A stretch of DNA of 64,000 nucleotides from Limnobacter sp. CACIAM 66H1. GTDB lineage: Bacteria > Pseudomonadota > Gammaproteobacteria > Burkholderiales > Burkholderiaceae_B. Of this stretch, positions 44,901 through 54,498 are shown piece after piece. Below the pieces are notes generated by a model. It saw only the letters and a list, made by a program, of their open reading frames with translations. It was not told the origin of the DNA and made no database searches. Location of the stretch: the NCBI RefSeq assembly GCF_001601825.1, contig NZ_LUJK01000010.1, positions 1 to 64,000 on the forward strand, given 5' to 3'. The translations under genes were made by a program, and so were the position numbers. The stretch's first letter is position 1. Every line of letters begins with the position of its first letter.

Positions 44901-44997
44901 GCGAAGGGACTCGCGCGAATCTTGAAATTTCGCAAAAAAACCCTACTTTCGAGTTGTCGAATCAACGGGCCGCAGATCGGCCAAGGTGAGTAAGATC

Positions 44998-45855
44998 ATG
45001 TTTAACTGGATGAAAACATTCATGTTGATGGCGGCCATTACCGCCCTGTTCGTGGTGCTGGGCGGCATGATGGGAGGCCGTGGCGGCATGTTGTTGGCCT
45101 TGGGTTTTGCACTGGCGATGAACTTCGGAGCCTATTGGTTTTCCGACAAAATGGTTTTGCGCATGTACAAAGCCAAGGAAGTGGATGCCAGCAATGCGCC
45201 AGAGTTTTACAATATGGTGGCTGAACTTGCACAGCGCGCAGACATGCCGATGCCGCGCGTTTACCTGATCAACGACAGCGCCCCCAATGCATTTGCGACC
45301 GGGCGCAATCCTGAAAATGCCGCTGTGGCAGCGACCACCGGAATTTTGCAGGTACTGTCTGCTCGAGAACTGCGCGGTGTCATGGCGCATGAATTGGCGC
45401 ACGTGAAGCACCGGGACATCCTGATTTCCACAATTTCGGCCACCATGGCAGGTGCCATCTCGGCCCTGGCCAACTTTGCCCTGTTTTTTGGCGGGCGTGA
45501 CGAGAATGGTCAGCCCATGAACCCGATTGCCAGCATTGCCCTGGCCATTCTCGCGCCATTGGCTGCGTCGCTGATTCAAATGTCAATCTCGCGCGCCCGT
45601 GAATATGAGGCAGACCGCGGAGGCGCAGAAATTTGCGGCGACCCGGCAGCCTTGGCCAGCGCACTGGACAAAATTCAACGGTATGCCAAGGGCATTCCGT
45701 TCCGCACCACCGAAGCGCATCCGGAAACCGCTCAAATGATGATCATGAACCCACTGTCCGGCCAAGGTATTGCCGGCCTGTTTTCTACTCACCCACCCAC
45801 TGAAGAACGAATCGCCCGCTTGATGGAAATGGCCCGCACTGGCGGTCCACGTTGA
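44998..45855 (+). CDS. htpX: membrane zinc metalloprotease HtpX
   Basis: HtpX is an inner-membrane M48 protease for quality control of membrane proteins. The ATG at 44998 gives the typical betaproteobacterial N-terminus [20 protein letters not shown], and AAGGTGAG precedes it; a GTG 12 bases earlier is less likely. The active site is [13 protein letters not shown] (HExxH). The third ligand Glu lies in [14 protein letters not shown]. There are four hydrophobic segments, two at the start and two after the HExxH. Its last codons overlap the TTG start of rsmB (TTGA). Confidence 0.96.
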   Translation: MFNWMKTFMLMAAITALFVVLGGMMGGRGGMLLALGFALAMNFGAYWFSDKMVLRMYKAKEVDASNAPEFYNMVAELAQRADMPMPRVYLINDSAPNAFATGRNPENAAVAATTGILQVLSARELRGVMAHELAHVKHRDILISTISATMAGAISALANFALFFGGRDENGQPMNPIASIALAILAPLAASLIQMSISRAREYEADRGGAEICGDPAALASALDKIQRYAKGIPFRTTEAHPETAQMMIMNPLSGQGIAGLFSTHPPTEERIARLMEMARTGGPR

Positions 45856-47219
45856 AGCCGGTTCACAGCACACCGCCCAAACTGACAGAAGCCAGCTTGG
45901 CCTTTGCCCTGCTTCGGGCTGCAGCAGTCATGACCCGTGTACTGCGGGAGGGTCGTTCGCTCGACCAGGCCTTGGCCGCTGAAACCAAAGGTGTTAAAAC
46001 CTCGCAGGCTTTGGGTGCAATTCAAGACCTGGCTTACTTCGGCATGCGCAACCTTGGCCGTGGGCAAGTATTAACCCGCTTGATCAGCGGCAAAGCGCTG
46101 CTGAACCCCGAGCCCCTGAATGAATTGATGGCCTTGGGTTTCGGTTTGCTGTGGGATGACAAAAACCCGAAGTACCCGGCGCACACTGTGGTAGACCAAA
46201 TGGTGTATGCCTGCACGGGCAGCGAGCAATTTGCACGTGCCAAGGGCCTGGCAAATGCCTGTTTGCGCAACTTTCTGCGTGATTCAAACACCTGGCGAAG
46301 CAAGGCGCTTGAAGATCCGCTGGCGCAGCACAACTTGCCTGTCTGGTGGATTGAAAAACTGAAAACCAGTCACCCGCAACACTGGGAAACGATGTTGGCA
46401 CAGGCGCAAAGCCACCCGCCTTTGGTGGTGCGCGTGAATACCCGCAGCAGTTCTGCATCCGCCTATGCGGAGCAGTTGAATGCAGCGGGCCTGGAAGCAC
46501 GAGTGATTGGCGAGCAGGCCGTGTTGCTGGCCAAGCCAGTGCCAGTCTCTGCGCTGCCAGGATTTGATTTGGGCCAGGTGTCGGTGCAAGACAGCGCAGC
46601 ACAGTTGGCCGCGCAGTTGTTGAATCCTCAAACTGGTCAGCGCATTCTGGACGCATGTGCCGCACCCGGCGGTAAAACCGGGCATTTGCTAGAGTTGGCC
46701 GACATTGAACTGGTTGCCCTGGATTCCAGTCCGCAGCGCCTGGGCCGCGTCGAAGACAACATCCGCCGTATTGCGCCCACCCTGAATGGTCAATGGGATT
46801 TGCGTTTGAAAGTGGCGCAGGCCGAGTTGCTCGACACGTGGTGGGATGGTGTGCCTTTTGACGGTATTTTGGCCGATGTACCATGCACGGGCTCTGGCGT
46901 TGTTCGCCGTCACCCCGATATTCCGTGGTTGCGCAGACCGGACGATATTGCCAAGTTGTCGCAGATTCAACACAAAATACTGAATGCCTTGTGGTCTACC
47001 CTAAAGCCGGGCGGTACACTTTTGCTGGTGACCTGTTCCATCTTTCCTGAAGAGGGGCCCCTGTTGGCAAAAGCATTTCTCGACAATCATTCCGATGCCC
47101 TGGCGCAAACCGCGCCCGGCTGGGTGTTGCCAGTTGCAGCGGCCAACCCTGATCAAGGCTTTGATGCATCTCCCGACGGGTTCTTTTACGCCAAGTTTGA
47201 AAAATCCCTAACCTCTTGA
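45852..47219 (+). CDS. rsmB: 16S rRNA m5C967 methyltransferase RsmB
   Basis: RsmB methylates C967 of 16S rRNA. The N-terminal NusB-like RNA-binding domain spans about residues 1-150. The SAM-dependent domain has [20 protein letters not shown], then [20 protein letters not shown] with the catalytic PC motif, and [10 protein letters not shown] with the second Cys. At 455 residues it is near the usual length. It begins with TTG overlapping the htpX stop, so the two are translationally linked. In many betaproteobacteria this gene precedes a DUF4390 gene and an NtrY-like kinase, as here. Confidence 0.95.
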   Translation: MKPVHSTPPKLTEASLAFALLRAAAVMTRVLREGRSLDQALAAETKGVKTSQALGAIQDLAYFGMRNLGRGQVLTRLISGKALLNPEPLNELMALGFGLLWDDKNPKYPAHTVVDQMVYACTGSEQFARAKGLANACLRNFLRDSNTWRSKALEDPLAQHNLPVWWIEKLKTSHPQHWETMLAQAQSHPPLVVRVNTRSSSASAYAEQLNAAGLEARVIGEQAVLLAKPVPVSALPGFDLGQVSVQDSAAQLAAQLLNPQTGQRILDACAAPGGKTGHLLELADIELVALDSSPQRLGRVEDNIRRIAPTLNGQWDLRLKVAQAELLDTWWDGVPFDGILADVPCTGSGVVRRHPDIPWLRRPDDIAKLSQIQHKILNALWSTLKPGGTLLLVTCSIFPEEGPLLAKAFLDNHSDALAQTAPGWVLPVAAANPDQGFDASPDGFFYAKFEKSLTS

Positions 47220-47228
47220 GGAAGTGCC

Positions 47229-47846
47229 TTGAAATTTAGCCAGGCCCACTCCTCGTTATGGACACGTGCTTTGCATGGCCTGCTGGGCCTTGTGCTGATG
47301 TGCGTGCTGGCTGTGGGGCTGGCCCAGCTTGATTCTTCAACGCGGGTCACCGCGGTCAAGCTCGAGCCCAGCAAGCCCCCGGCGGCTGCCGCATGGAACC
47401 TGGCTGCCGAGTTCGAGATTGAATTGGGCCACAAGTTGCGAGAGGCGGTTGATCGGGGCTTGCCGTTGCAGTTTACGGTCGATTTTCAGTTGATGCGTTC
47501 CCGCTGGTATTGGGTTGATGAAGAAGTGGTCAGCACCACCTACCCGCTTAACCTGTCCTACAACGCCCTGACCCGAACCTACCGCGTAGTGACCCCCACC
47601 AACACCTACAATACCCCCACGCTTGAAGACGCCATGCAGCACATGACCAAGGTGCGGGACTGGGCTGTTATTCCTCGCGATCGAATCGAAATCGGGCAAC
47701 CTTACACCGCACAAGTGCGTTTTCGATTGTTGCTGACTGAACTGCCGAAGCCTTTCCAGATCAGCGCATTGGTAAACAGCGAATGGGATTTGTCCTCTGA
47801 GTGGCTCACCTTTGAATTTACGCCCAAGCGCGAGGCCTTGAAATGA
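47229..47846 (+). CDS. DUF4390 family secreted protein
   Basis: A 205-residue protein with an N-terminal signal or anchor (ALHGLLGLVLMCVLAVGLAQ) and a DUF4390 body. It is recognised by the pattern AAEFEIELGHKLREAVDRGL followed by PLQFTVDFQLMRSRWYWVDE and TYRVVTPTNTYNTPTLEDAM. The function is unknown, but the family is nearly always encoded between rsmB and the NtrY-like kinase, so it may serve that kinase's signal. The start is a TTG preceded by GAGGAAG. Its stop overlaps the kinase start by 4 bases. Confidence 0.9.
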   Translation: MKFSQAHSSLWTRALHGLLGLVLMCVLAVGLAQLDSSTRVTAVKLEPSKPPAAAAWNLAAEFEIELGHKLREAVDRGLPLQFTVDFQLMRSRWYWVDEEVVSTTYPLNLSYNALTRTYRVVTPTNTYNTPTLEDAMQHMTKVRDWAVIPRDRIEIGQPYTAQVRFRLLLTELPKPFQISALVNSEWDLSSEWLTFEFTPKREALK

Positions 47847-50116
47847 ATCCCTGGCTGGAGAACACCCGGTGGCTGCGTTACACGCTGCTGATTCTGGGCA
47901 GCCTGGGTGGCGTGTTGCTGTTTCTTCTGGCTTCGGCCTCTTCGAACACTGATTTTTTTGAAAGCAATTATCCCTTGCTGATTACGCTGAACGGCATTAT
48001 CGCCGCGGGCTTGTTCAGCATTTTGGCCTTGCTGATTGTTCGAATGGTGCGCCGGTACCGTGCAGGTGTGTTTGGCTCGCGGCTCATGTTGCGCATGTCC
48101 TTGTCGTTTGCGCTGATGGGGCTGATTCCCGGTTTTGTGTTGTACCTGGTGTCGGTGCAATTTCTGGCAAAGAGTATTGACAGCTGGTTTGACGTGCGGG
48201 TGGACGGCGCACTGGAATCAGGCTTGAACCTGGGCCAAACTGCGCTGGACAGTTTGATCAATGAACTGGCCCTGAAAGGACAGTCCATTTCAATCGAACT
48301 ATCGCGTGCTACACCCAGCGAGCAATTGCTGGAGCTGCCCCGCCTGCGCGATGCTGCCAATGTGCAAGAACTCACCCTTCTGACAGAAACCGGGCAAATT
48401 CTGGGGAGTTCAGGAGGCGCACTTGATAGCCTGTTGCCCAGCTTGCCCACGCAGGTGATGTTGCGCCAGGCCTTGATGACGCGACCCTTTCAACAAATTG
48501 AACCTGACCCCGAAGACCCTGATGGGCGCCTGTACATGCGTGTGGTGGTACCGATTGCCCCGCCCCTGACCAGTTTTGATTTGGGTCAGCGCTATGTACA
48601 AATCATGCACCCGGTGCCCACTACGCTTTCACAGCGGGCCAATGCCGTGCAAAGCGTGTACCGCGATTATCAGGAATTGCAGCTGTCGCGTTCGGGTTTG
48701 CGAAAAATTTATGGCATTACACTGACCCTGGCACTGTTGCTTACGGTGTTTGTATCGGTGGCTGCGGCGTTCTGGCTTTCATCGCGCTTGTCATCGCCTT
48801 TGTTGTGGCTTGCCGAGGGTACCAAGGCCCTGGCCAGTGGCAACTTTAAAACCATGCAGCCTGTGAATGCGGACGATGAATTGCGTGAGTTGGTTGATTC
48901 ATTCAACACCATGACCCGGCAACTGTCGGAGGCGCAGCGCCGCTTGCAGGCCAATCAAAACCAGCTGGCGGCCAACAACGACTTCTTGCAAAGTTTGCTG
49001 ACCAGCCTGTCGGCCGGTGTGCTGGTACTCGATCACAAACTGCGCCTGAAAATGTACAACGACGGCGCGCTTCGGATTTTTGATCGTTCACTGGCCGAGA
49101 ACCAGGGCCATCCGCTGGATGACATGCCCGGGCTGGAGGGGTTTGCCATGGCGGTGCGCGCCAGCGTGGCCGACAACCAGGGCAATGAAGGTGAAGAAAG
49201 TGGCATTTGGCAAAAACAGCTGGAGATTCCGCGAGCCTTTGATTCGCAAAGTTCAAAGTCGATTCTTGTTCGAGGTTCACGCTTGCCGGGTGAAAAAGCC
49301 GGTTACGTGCTGGTGTGCGACGACATCACTGCATTGATTTCTGCCCAGCGCACAGCGGCCTGGGGTGAAGTGGCGCGTCGCCTTGCGCATGAAATCAAAA
49401 ATCCGTTGACCCCAATTCAGCTTTCTGCCGAGCGCCTGCAAATGAAGTTGGCCGACAAACTGCAAGAGCCAGAGTCTGGAATTTTGCAGCGTGCCACGCG
49501 CACGATTGTGAACCAGGTGGAATCACTGAAACGTTTGGTCAATGATTTCCGCGACTACGCACGTTTGCCACCAGCAGATTTGAAGCCACTGGATTTGAAT
49601 GATCTGGTGGTCGATGTCTTGGCGCTGTACGATGTGCATGTGGGCATTGAAGAACAGGCTGAAACCCGCTTCATTCCAAAATTGACTGAAAATTTGCCGC
49701 TGGTGGCTGGAGATTCGTCGCAGTTGCGCCAAGTGATTCATAATTTGTTGCAAAATGCTTTAGACGCATGTGTCGATTGTGATCAGCCCAAAGTAGAAGT
49801 GCGAACAGAAGGTTTGAAAGCGCCGGAAGGCGAACTGGAACAGTTGGTGGGTGTGAAGTTGGTGGTGGCTGACAACGGGCCGGGGTTTAATCCTGACTTG
49901 CTGGCAAAAGCCTTTGAGCCTTACATCACTACAAAAACCAAAGGCACCGGTTTGGGTTTGGCAATCGTTAGAAAAATTGCAGATGAACACAAGGCGCGAA
50001 TAGCCATTAGAAACAGGGTAGATGCACAAGGGCGGGTTGTCGGTGCAGCGGTGGAATTGACCTTCCCCGTGCTGCAGGACGCCTTGAACAATGCCGAACA
50101 TAGTCAGGCCGCATAA
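47843..50116 (+). CDS. NtrY-like sensor histidine kinase
   Basis: A 757-residue membrane kinase. Two to three membrane segments near the N-terminus (LRYTLLILGSLGGVLLFLLA and LITLNGIIAAGLFSILALLI, then SLSFALMGLIPGFVLYLVSV) precede a periplasmic region. A fourth segment near residue 300 (ITLTLALLLTVFVSVAAAFW), a HAMP domain and a PAS-like domain follow. The kinase core has the H box ARRLAHEIKNPLTPIQLSAE, the N box RQVIHNLLQNALDA, and DNGPGF and TGLGLAIVRKI. NtrY family members respond to nitrogen or redox state. The gene is followed by its partner regulator and the trkA-trkH potassium genes. Confidence 0.92.
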   Translation: MNPWLENTRWLRYTLLILGSLGGVLLFLLASASSNTDFFESNYPLLITLNGIIAAGLFSILALLIVRMVRRYRAGVFGSRLMLRMSLSFALMGLIPGFVLYLVSVQFLAKSIDSWFDVRVDGALESGLNLGQTALDSLINELALKGQSISIELSRATPSEQLLELPRLRDAANVQELTLLTETGQILGSSGGALDSLLPSLPTQVMLRQALMTRPFQQIEPDPEDPDGRLYMRVVVPIAPPLTSFDLGQRYVQIMHPVPTTLSQRANAVQSVYRDYQELQLSRSGLRKIYGITLTLALLLTVFVSVAAAFWLSSRLSSPLLWLAEGTKALASGNFKTMQPVNADDELRELVDSFNTMTRQLSEAQRRLQANQNQLAANNDFLQSLLTSLSAGVLVLDHKLRLKMYNDGALRIFDRSLAENQGHPLDDMPGLEGFAMAVRASVADNQGNEGEESGIWQKQLEIPRAFDSQSSKSILVRGSRLPGEKAGYVLVCDDITALISAQRTAAWGEVARRLAHEIKNPLTPIQLSAERLQMKLADKLQEPESGILQRATRTIVNQVESLKRLVNDFRDYARLPPADLKPLDLNDLVVDVLALYDVHVGIEEQAETRFIPKLTENLPLVAGDSSQLRQVIHNLLQNALDACVDCDQPKVEVRTEGLKAPEGELEQLVGVKLVVADNGPGFNPDLLAKAFEPYITTKTKGTGLGLAIVRKIADEHKARIAIRNRVDAQGRVVGAAVELTFPVLQDALNNAEHSQAA

Positions 50117-50134
50117 AGAAGGAACTTTCTAACC

Positions 50135-50857
50135 ATGGCGACCATTCTCGTTGTAGATGACGAAATTGGAATTCGAGAACTGTTGTCCGAGATTCTCGGC
50201 GACGAAGGGCATGCGGTGCTGCTTGCTGAAAACGCAGGCCAGGCACGTGCATTGCGTGACCAAGAGCAGCCTGATCTTGTGTTGCTCGACATCTGGATGC
50301 CGGACACTGACGGCGTGACTTTGCTAAAGGAATGGTCGGTGAAGGGGCTGTTGACCATGCCCGTGATCATGATGAGTGGTCACGCAACTATTGATACCGC
50401 TGTTGAAGCCACGCGAATTGGTGCGCTCGACTTTCTGGAAAAACCCATTTCATTGCAAAAACTGTTGGGCGCTGTTGAAAAAGGTTTGGCCCGCGGGAAG
50501 ATGGTTCAATCTGCACGCGCGCTGATGCAGTCGCAGCCCAAGTCCAATGGCGTGGGTAGCGCTGCCAGTTTGTCCAGTGGGGCACCCGCCACGACACACA
50601 GTGGCTCGGCTGCTGCACCCGATTCAAGCCCCTTGGGTCAGGCCCTGGCCGAGTTGTCCACACTCGATCTGGATGCCCAACTGCGCGATGCCCGTGATTC
50701 ATTTGAACGTATTTATTTTGAATACCACCTGCGTCTGGAAAACGGCAGCATGACCCGGCTGGCCGAGCGCACAGGCATTGAACGCACGCATTTGTATCGC
50801 AAACTGAAGCAGCTGGGCGTGGAAGTGGGCCGCACCGCGCGCAAAAATATCGCATGA
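50135..50857 (+). CDS. NtrX-like response regulator with receiver and FIS domains but no AAA+ domain
   Basis: The 240-residue product has an N-terminal receiver (ILVVDDEIGIRELLSEILGD; acceptor Asp in LVLLDIWMPD; MMSGHAT; EKPIS). A low-complexity Ala/Ser/Pro linker of about 45 residues follows, then a FIS-type helix-turn-helix (RLAERTGIERTHLYRKLKQL). NtrX proteins normally carry a sigma-54-interacting ATPase between these parts; here it is absent, so the protein cannot be a classical sigma-54 activator. The partner kinase lies 18 bases upstream. Its stop overlaps the trkA start (ATGA), linking this signalling pair to potassium uptake. Confidence 0.92.
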   Translation: MATILVVDDEIGIRELLSEILGDEGHAVLLAENAGQARALRDQEQPDLVLLDIWMPDTDGVTLLKEWSVKGLLTMPVIMMSGHATIDTAVEATRIGALDFLEKPISLQKLLGAVEKGLARGKMVQSARALMQSQPKSNGVGSAASLSSGAPATTHSGSAAAPDSSPLGQALAELSTLDLDAQLRDARDSFERIYFEYHLRLENGSMTRLAERTGIERTHLYRKLKQLGVEVGRTARKNIA

Positions 50858-52230
50858 AAATCATCATCGTCGGCGCCGGGCGTGTGGGGGCCAGCCTCGC
50901 TGAAAGCCTGGTGTCCGAACACAATGACATTACCCTGATCGATCCAGACCCCAAAGTACTGGCGGATCTTCAAGACCGCTACGACTTGCGTACCATTGCA
51001 GGCAATGGCGCTTTGCCGCGCGTGTTGAAACAGGCCGGTGCCGAGGATGCCGACATGCTGGTGGCGGTTACCCGCAGCGATGAAACCAATTTGGTGGCTT
51101 GCCGAATGGCTGCGCTGATGTTCAATGTGCCTCGCCGAATTGCGCGTGTGCGCTCGCCCGAAATGATGGAGCAGGCCCACCTGCATGGTGATGAAGGCTT
51201 CAATGTGGACCACGTGATTTGCCCGGAGCAAAGCGTGACCAATCACATTGAGCGCCTGATCGAATTTCCCGATGCTTTGCAGGTACTTGATTTTGCCGAT
51301 GGCAAGGTGACGCTGGTGTCAGTTCGCGCGTATGCGGGCGGGCCTTTGGTGTCGCACCCCATTGAAGACATTCGCAAGCACTTGCCCAAAGTCGATGTTC
51401 GAATTGTGGCCCTGTTTCGCGAAAACCAGCCTGTGGCGGTTGAGGGTTATACGATGATTCAACCCGGCGACGAAGTGTTTTGTCTGTCTGCCACTGAGCA
51501 CGTGCGCACGGTGATGGCTGAACTTCGCCGCATGTCCAAACCCGTCACCAAAGTGATGATCGCCGGAGGCGGCAACATTGGTCTGCGCCTGGCTCGTAGC
51601 CTTGAAGACAATTACCAGGTGAAGGTGATTGATGCCGACCGCAAGCGCTGTGAAGACCTGGCGAATCAGTTGGGCTCGCGTACCCTGGTGTTGTACGGCG
51701 ATGCCACCGATGAAGATTTACTGGCCGAAGAAAATGTGCAGGACGTGGACACTTTCATTGCGCTGACCAACGACGATGAAAACAACATCATGTCGTCCTT
51801 GTTGGCCAAGCGGATGGGCGCACGCCGGGTTATTGCACTGATTCAGCGCAAGGTATATGCCGAGCTGGTGCAGGGCGGGCAAATTGACATTGCATTGGCG
51901 CCTTCGAATGCAACACTCAGTGAATTGCTCAAGCACATCCGCAGGGGTGATGTGGTGGCAGTGCATCGCCTGCGCCGTGGTGTAGCCGAGGCAATTGAAA
52001 CCATTGCGCACGGCGATTCCAAGTCGTCGAAAGTGGTGGGCCGTGCCATTGAAAAAATTGACATGCCCAAGGGTGCCGTGATCGGCGCAATTGTGCGTGG
52101 TGACCAAGTCATCATGGCGCACCACGACACAGTCATTGAGGCAGAAGACCACATCATTACTTTTGTAGAAAACCGCAAACTGATACCGCAGGTGGAAAAA
52201 CTGTTCCAGGTCGGTGTGGGATTTATCTAA
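50854..52230 (+). CDS. trkA: Trk potassium transporter, peripheral subunit TrkA
   Basis: TrkA is the cytoplasmic NAD-binding subunit that gates TrkH. The 458-residue protein has two RCK repeats, each with a Rossmann nucleotide-binding motif: IIVGAGRVGASLAESLVSEH at the N-terminus and VMIAGGGNIGLRLARSLEDN near residue 233. Each is followed by a TrkA-C domain. Residues ITLIDPDP and VKVIDADR give the acidic end of the nucleotide-binding strand. It overlaps the upstream regulator by 4 bases and lies 15 bases before trkH. Confidence 0.97.
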   Translation: MKIIIVGAGRVGASLAESLVSEHNDITLIDPDPKVLADLQDRYDLRTIAGNGALPRVLKQAGAEDADMLVAVTRSDETNLVACRMAALMFNVPRRIARVRSPEMMEQAHLHGDEGFNVDHVICPEQSVTNHIERLIEFPDALQVLDFADGKVTLVSVRAYAGGPLVSHPIEDIRKHLPKVDVRIVALFRENQPVAVEGYTMIQPGDEVFCLSATEHVRTVMAELRRMSKPVTKVMIAGGGNIGLRLARSLEDNYQVKVIDADRKRCEDLANQLGSRTLVLYGDATDEDLLAEENVQDVDTFIALTNDDENNIMSSLLAKRMGARRVIALIQRKVYAELVQGGQIDIALAPSNATLSELLKHIRRGDVVAVHRLRRGVAEAIETIAHGDSKSSKVVGRAIEKIDMPKGAVIGAIVRGDQVIMAHHDTVIEAEDHIITFVENRKLIPQVEKLFQVGVGFI

Positions 52231-52245
52231 CGTGGCGCGTGCAGC

Positions 52246-53706
52246 ATGAGGAACTCGCTCTTTCCAGTGCTGGGTGTATTGGGCTTTGCCGTGGCGCTGT
52301 TCTCTGTGGCGTTTTTGGTGCCGCTGACTTATGCATTCGTAACCGATGAACCCACTGTGCAGGCATTTGCCACAGGTTTTTTAGTCACCTTTGGTATTGG
52401 GGTCACAGCACACGTATTAACCCGCCGCTTTCGCCGGGAACTTCAACCCAGAGACGGTTTTCTGTTGGTGTCTACGGTGTGGTCGGGTTTGCCTGCCTTT
52501 GCCACCATTCCGATGGTGCTGTTCTTTGATGATCTTAGCGTTACCGACGCCTACTTCGAGATGGTCTCTGCCATCACCACCACGGGCGCTACTGCATTAA
52601 GCGGCCTGGACAACATGCCGGACAGCATCAATATCTGGCGGCACTTGCTGTCGTGGATGGGTGGCATGGGTATCCTGGTTCTAGCGGTGGCAATCTTGCC
52701 GTTGCTGGGTGTGGGTGGATCTCAGGTGTTCAAGGCCGAGACTCCCGGCCCGATGAAAGACAGCAAATTGACCCCACGGATTACAGAGACTGCCAAGTCG
52801 TTGTACATGGTCTATCTCATGATCTCAGTTGCTTGTGTGATTAGTTACAAGCTTGCGGGCATGGGCTGGCTGGACGCATTCCTTTACACGGGGACTACAG
52901 TTTCCCTCTCAGGAATGGCGGCGCATGACAGCAGTTACATGTATTTTGATTCGGCTTCAATCGAGATGGTCGCTGTGGGGTTCATGATGATCGCTGCAGT
53001 GAACTTCTCCATCCACTTTTTAGCCTGGCGTGGAAAATCGTTTCGTCCGTATGCCAATTGCCCGGAAGCGAAGTGGTTTTTCCTGCTGATGTTTGGATCG
53101 GTGACGTTGATCACCATGTATTTGTTGGCGCATCAGGAATACACCACTTTCAGCGAAGCATTTCGGTTCGCACTTTTCAATACAGTGTCAGTGGCCACTA
53201 CGACAGGTTTCGCGAACACTGATTATTCCAAATGGCCACTTTTCGCGCCCCTACTCATGATCTTCATGAGTATGTTTGCGACTGCCGCGGGGTCGACTGG
53301 TGGTGGCATCAAGATGCTACGTGCGGTCATTCTGTTCAAGCATGCGATTGGCGAGTTGTCGCGTATTCTTCATCCCCGTGCAATCAACCCGGTGCGCATT
53401 CGAGGTTCGGCAGTGAGCTCGCAGGTGATTTTCGGTGTGCTCGCATTCATGCTGATGTATGGCATGAGTGTGATCACCATCACCATGTTGTTGATATTTA
53501 CAGGCCTTGATCCAATTTCTGCGCTAACCACGGGTATCTCAATGATCAACAACCTTGGCCCAGCGTTGGGTCAATTTGGCCCTGTGGACAACTATGCCGC
53601 TCTAGGCGACTTTCAAACCTGGCTTTGTTCATTTGCCATGTTGCTCGGTCGCCTGGAAATGTTCACCATCTTGGTGCTGTTCACGCCAGCGTTCTGGCGC
53701 AAATGA
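52246..53706 (+). CDS. trkH: Trk potassium uptake protein TrkH
   Basis: TrkH is the potassium-conducting membrane subunit. The 486-residue protein carries four pore-loop segments containing the filter glycine region: SAITTTGATALSG, YTGTTVSLSGMAAHD, SVATTTGFANTDY and TTGISMINNLGPALG. About ten hydrophobic segments are visible, and the gating loop contains FATAAGSTGGGIKMLRAVIL. It follows trkA closely, so uptake and gating subunits are co-expressed with the kinase/regulator pair upstream. Its TGA overlaps the start of the small CobW-like gene (ATGA). Confidence 0.97.
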   Translation: MRNSLFPVLGVLGFAVALFSVAFLVPLTYAFVTDEPTVQAFATGFLVTFGIGVTAHVLTRRFRRELQPRDGFLLVSTVWSGLPAFATIPMVLFFDDLSVTDAYFEMVSAITTTGATALSGLDNMPDSINIWRHLLSWMGGMGILVLAVAILPLLGVGGSQVFKAETPGPMKDSKLTPRITETAKSLYMVYLMISVACVISYKLAGMGWLDAFLYTGTTVSLSGMAAHDSSYMYFDSASIEMVAVGFMMIAAVNFSIHFLAWRGKSFRPYANCPEAKWFFLLMFGSVTLITMYLLAHQEYTTFSEAFRFALFNTVSVATTTGFANTDYSKWPLFAPLLMIFMSMFATAAGSTGGGIKMLRAVILFKHAIGELSRILHPRAINPVRIRGSAVSSQVIFGVLAFMLMYGMSVITITMLLIFTGLDPISALTTGISMINNLGPALGQFGPVDNYAALGDFQTWLCSFAMLLGRLEMFTILVLFTPAFWRK

Positions 53707-54110
53707 AAACGCGGCTTTTTCTGGTGCCTGGCCGCGACCCGGAAGCACGAGCCCGGCGAATTGAAGCACTGCTTTCCGAGCAGGCTGGCGTTGGCAAGAT
53801 TACCTTGATGGCCAGTACCGAGATTTTTTCCTACGCCTCAGTGGAGGCTCAGGCAGAGTTGTTCCGTCTGGACTCTGAGCGCAAAGCGCGCGGTATTCAC
53901 GTGCTGCGCTTAAGTCCCGGTTGCTTGTGTTGTTCCTCCAAATTGGTGCTGACAACTCACCTAGCTCGCACCTTAAGATTGAATCAACCCAATGTATTGT
54001 TAATGGAACTGGAAAGCCAAAGCCACCCGGAACAGGTGTTACAGTTATTAAAAGAGCCTCAATGGAATGACTGGTTTGCCGATATAACACTTGTGGAGGA
54101 TGTTGCGTAA
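53703..54110 (+). CDS. small CobW/G3E-like protein lacking a clear P-loop
   Basis: A 135-residue protein whose middle contains SPGCLCCSSKLVLTTHLART, the CXCC element of CobW/G3E metallochaperone GTPases. A strand like the one after it follows (PNVLLMELESQSHPEQVLQL). In true G3E proteins the N-terminus carries a GxxGxGKT P-loop; here it reads LFLVPGRDPEARARRIEALL and lacks the GK[ST] part. It may be a degenerate, GTP-independent relative that binds metal through the Cys motif. The ATG at 53703 overlaps the trkH stop. It is the last gene of the kinase-regulator-trkAH operon. Confidence 0.65.
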   Translation: MKTRLFLVPGRDPEARARRIEALLSEQAGVGKITLMASTEIFSYASVEAQAELFRLDSERKARGIHVLRLSPGCLCCSSKLVLTTHLARTLRLNQPNVLLMELESQSHPEQVLQLLKEPQWNDWFADITLVEDVA

Positions 54111-54193
54111 GGGGTTAGACGCCCAAGGCGTGGCCTTGAAATTGCTAGATAGATCACCATATTCAACCTGAAAGTATTATTTGGAGGTTTGCG

Positions 54194-54442
54194 ATGTTAA
54201 TGATGATTGATAGCCCCTTTTACTGCGTGGTGGATTTGGTCATGAGCGAGGGGCAACCCAGCCTTGGCATTGAAATCGTGGACAAGAACAATCAGCGCGA
54301 ACTGTTTTTGCAGGGCGACGCGGCTGAAAAATTCCGCGAAGAGGTGAAATACCTTGCCGCCCAAGAACCCGATATCGACGACATCGAAGCTTTTATTGAA
54401 AGCTACAAACCCTGGATGCAACACCCGGTTACGTTGCACTGA
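54194..54442 (+). CDS. DUF3567 family small protein
   Basis: An 82-residue protein beginning MLMMIDSPFYCVVDLVMSEG, with GIEIVDKNNQRELFLQGDAA and the closing MQHPVTLH. The combination of an opening hydrophobic strand, an E-I-V-D-K segment and an acidic helix before a terminal LH matches DUF3567, a small family of unknown function restricted mainly to Burkholderiales. The ATG follows TTTGGAGGTTTGCG, an excellent ribosome binding site, so it is probably well expressed. A hairpin lies 15 bases after its stop. Confidence 0.88.
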   Translation: MLMMIDSPFYCVVDLVMSEGQPSLGIEIVDKNNQRELFLQGDAAEKFREEVKYLAAQEPDIDDIEAFIESYKPWMQHPVTLH

Positions 54443-54457
54443 ACGTGTCTTGAAAAT

Positions 54458-54480
54458 GCCTCTGCTGTTCTGGCAGAGGC
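54458..54480 (-). terminator. hairpin between convergent DUF3567 and MFS genes
   Basis: GCCTCTGC and GCAGAGGC form a perfect 8-bp stem with a 7-base loop. On the reverse strand it is followed by ATTTTC, so it can terminate the MFS transcript; on the forward strand no T run follows. Confidence 0.68.
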
Positions 54481-54498
54481 CACCTTCTCAATCCCAAT

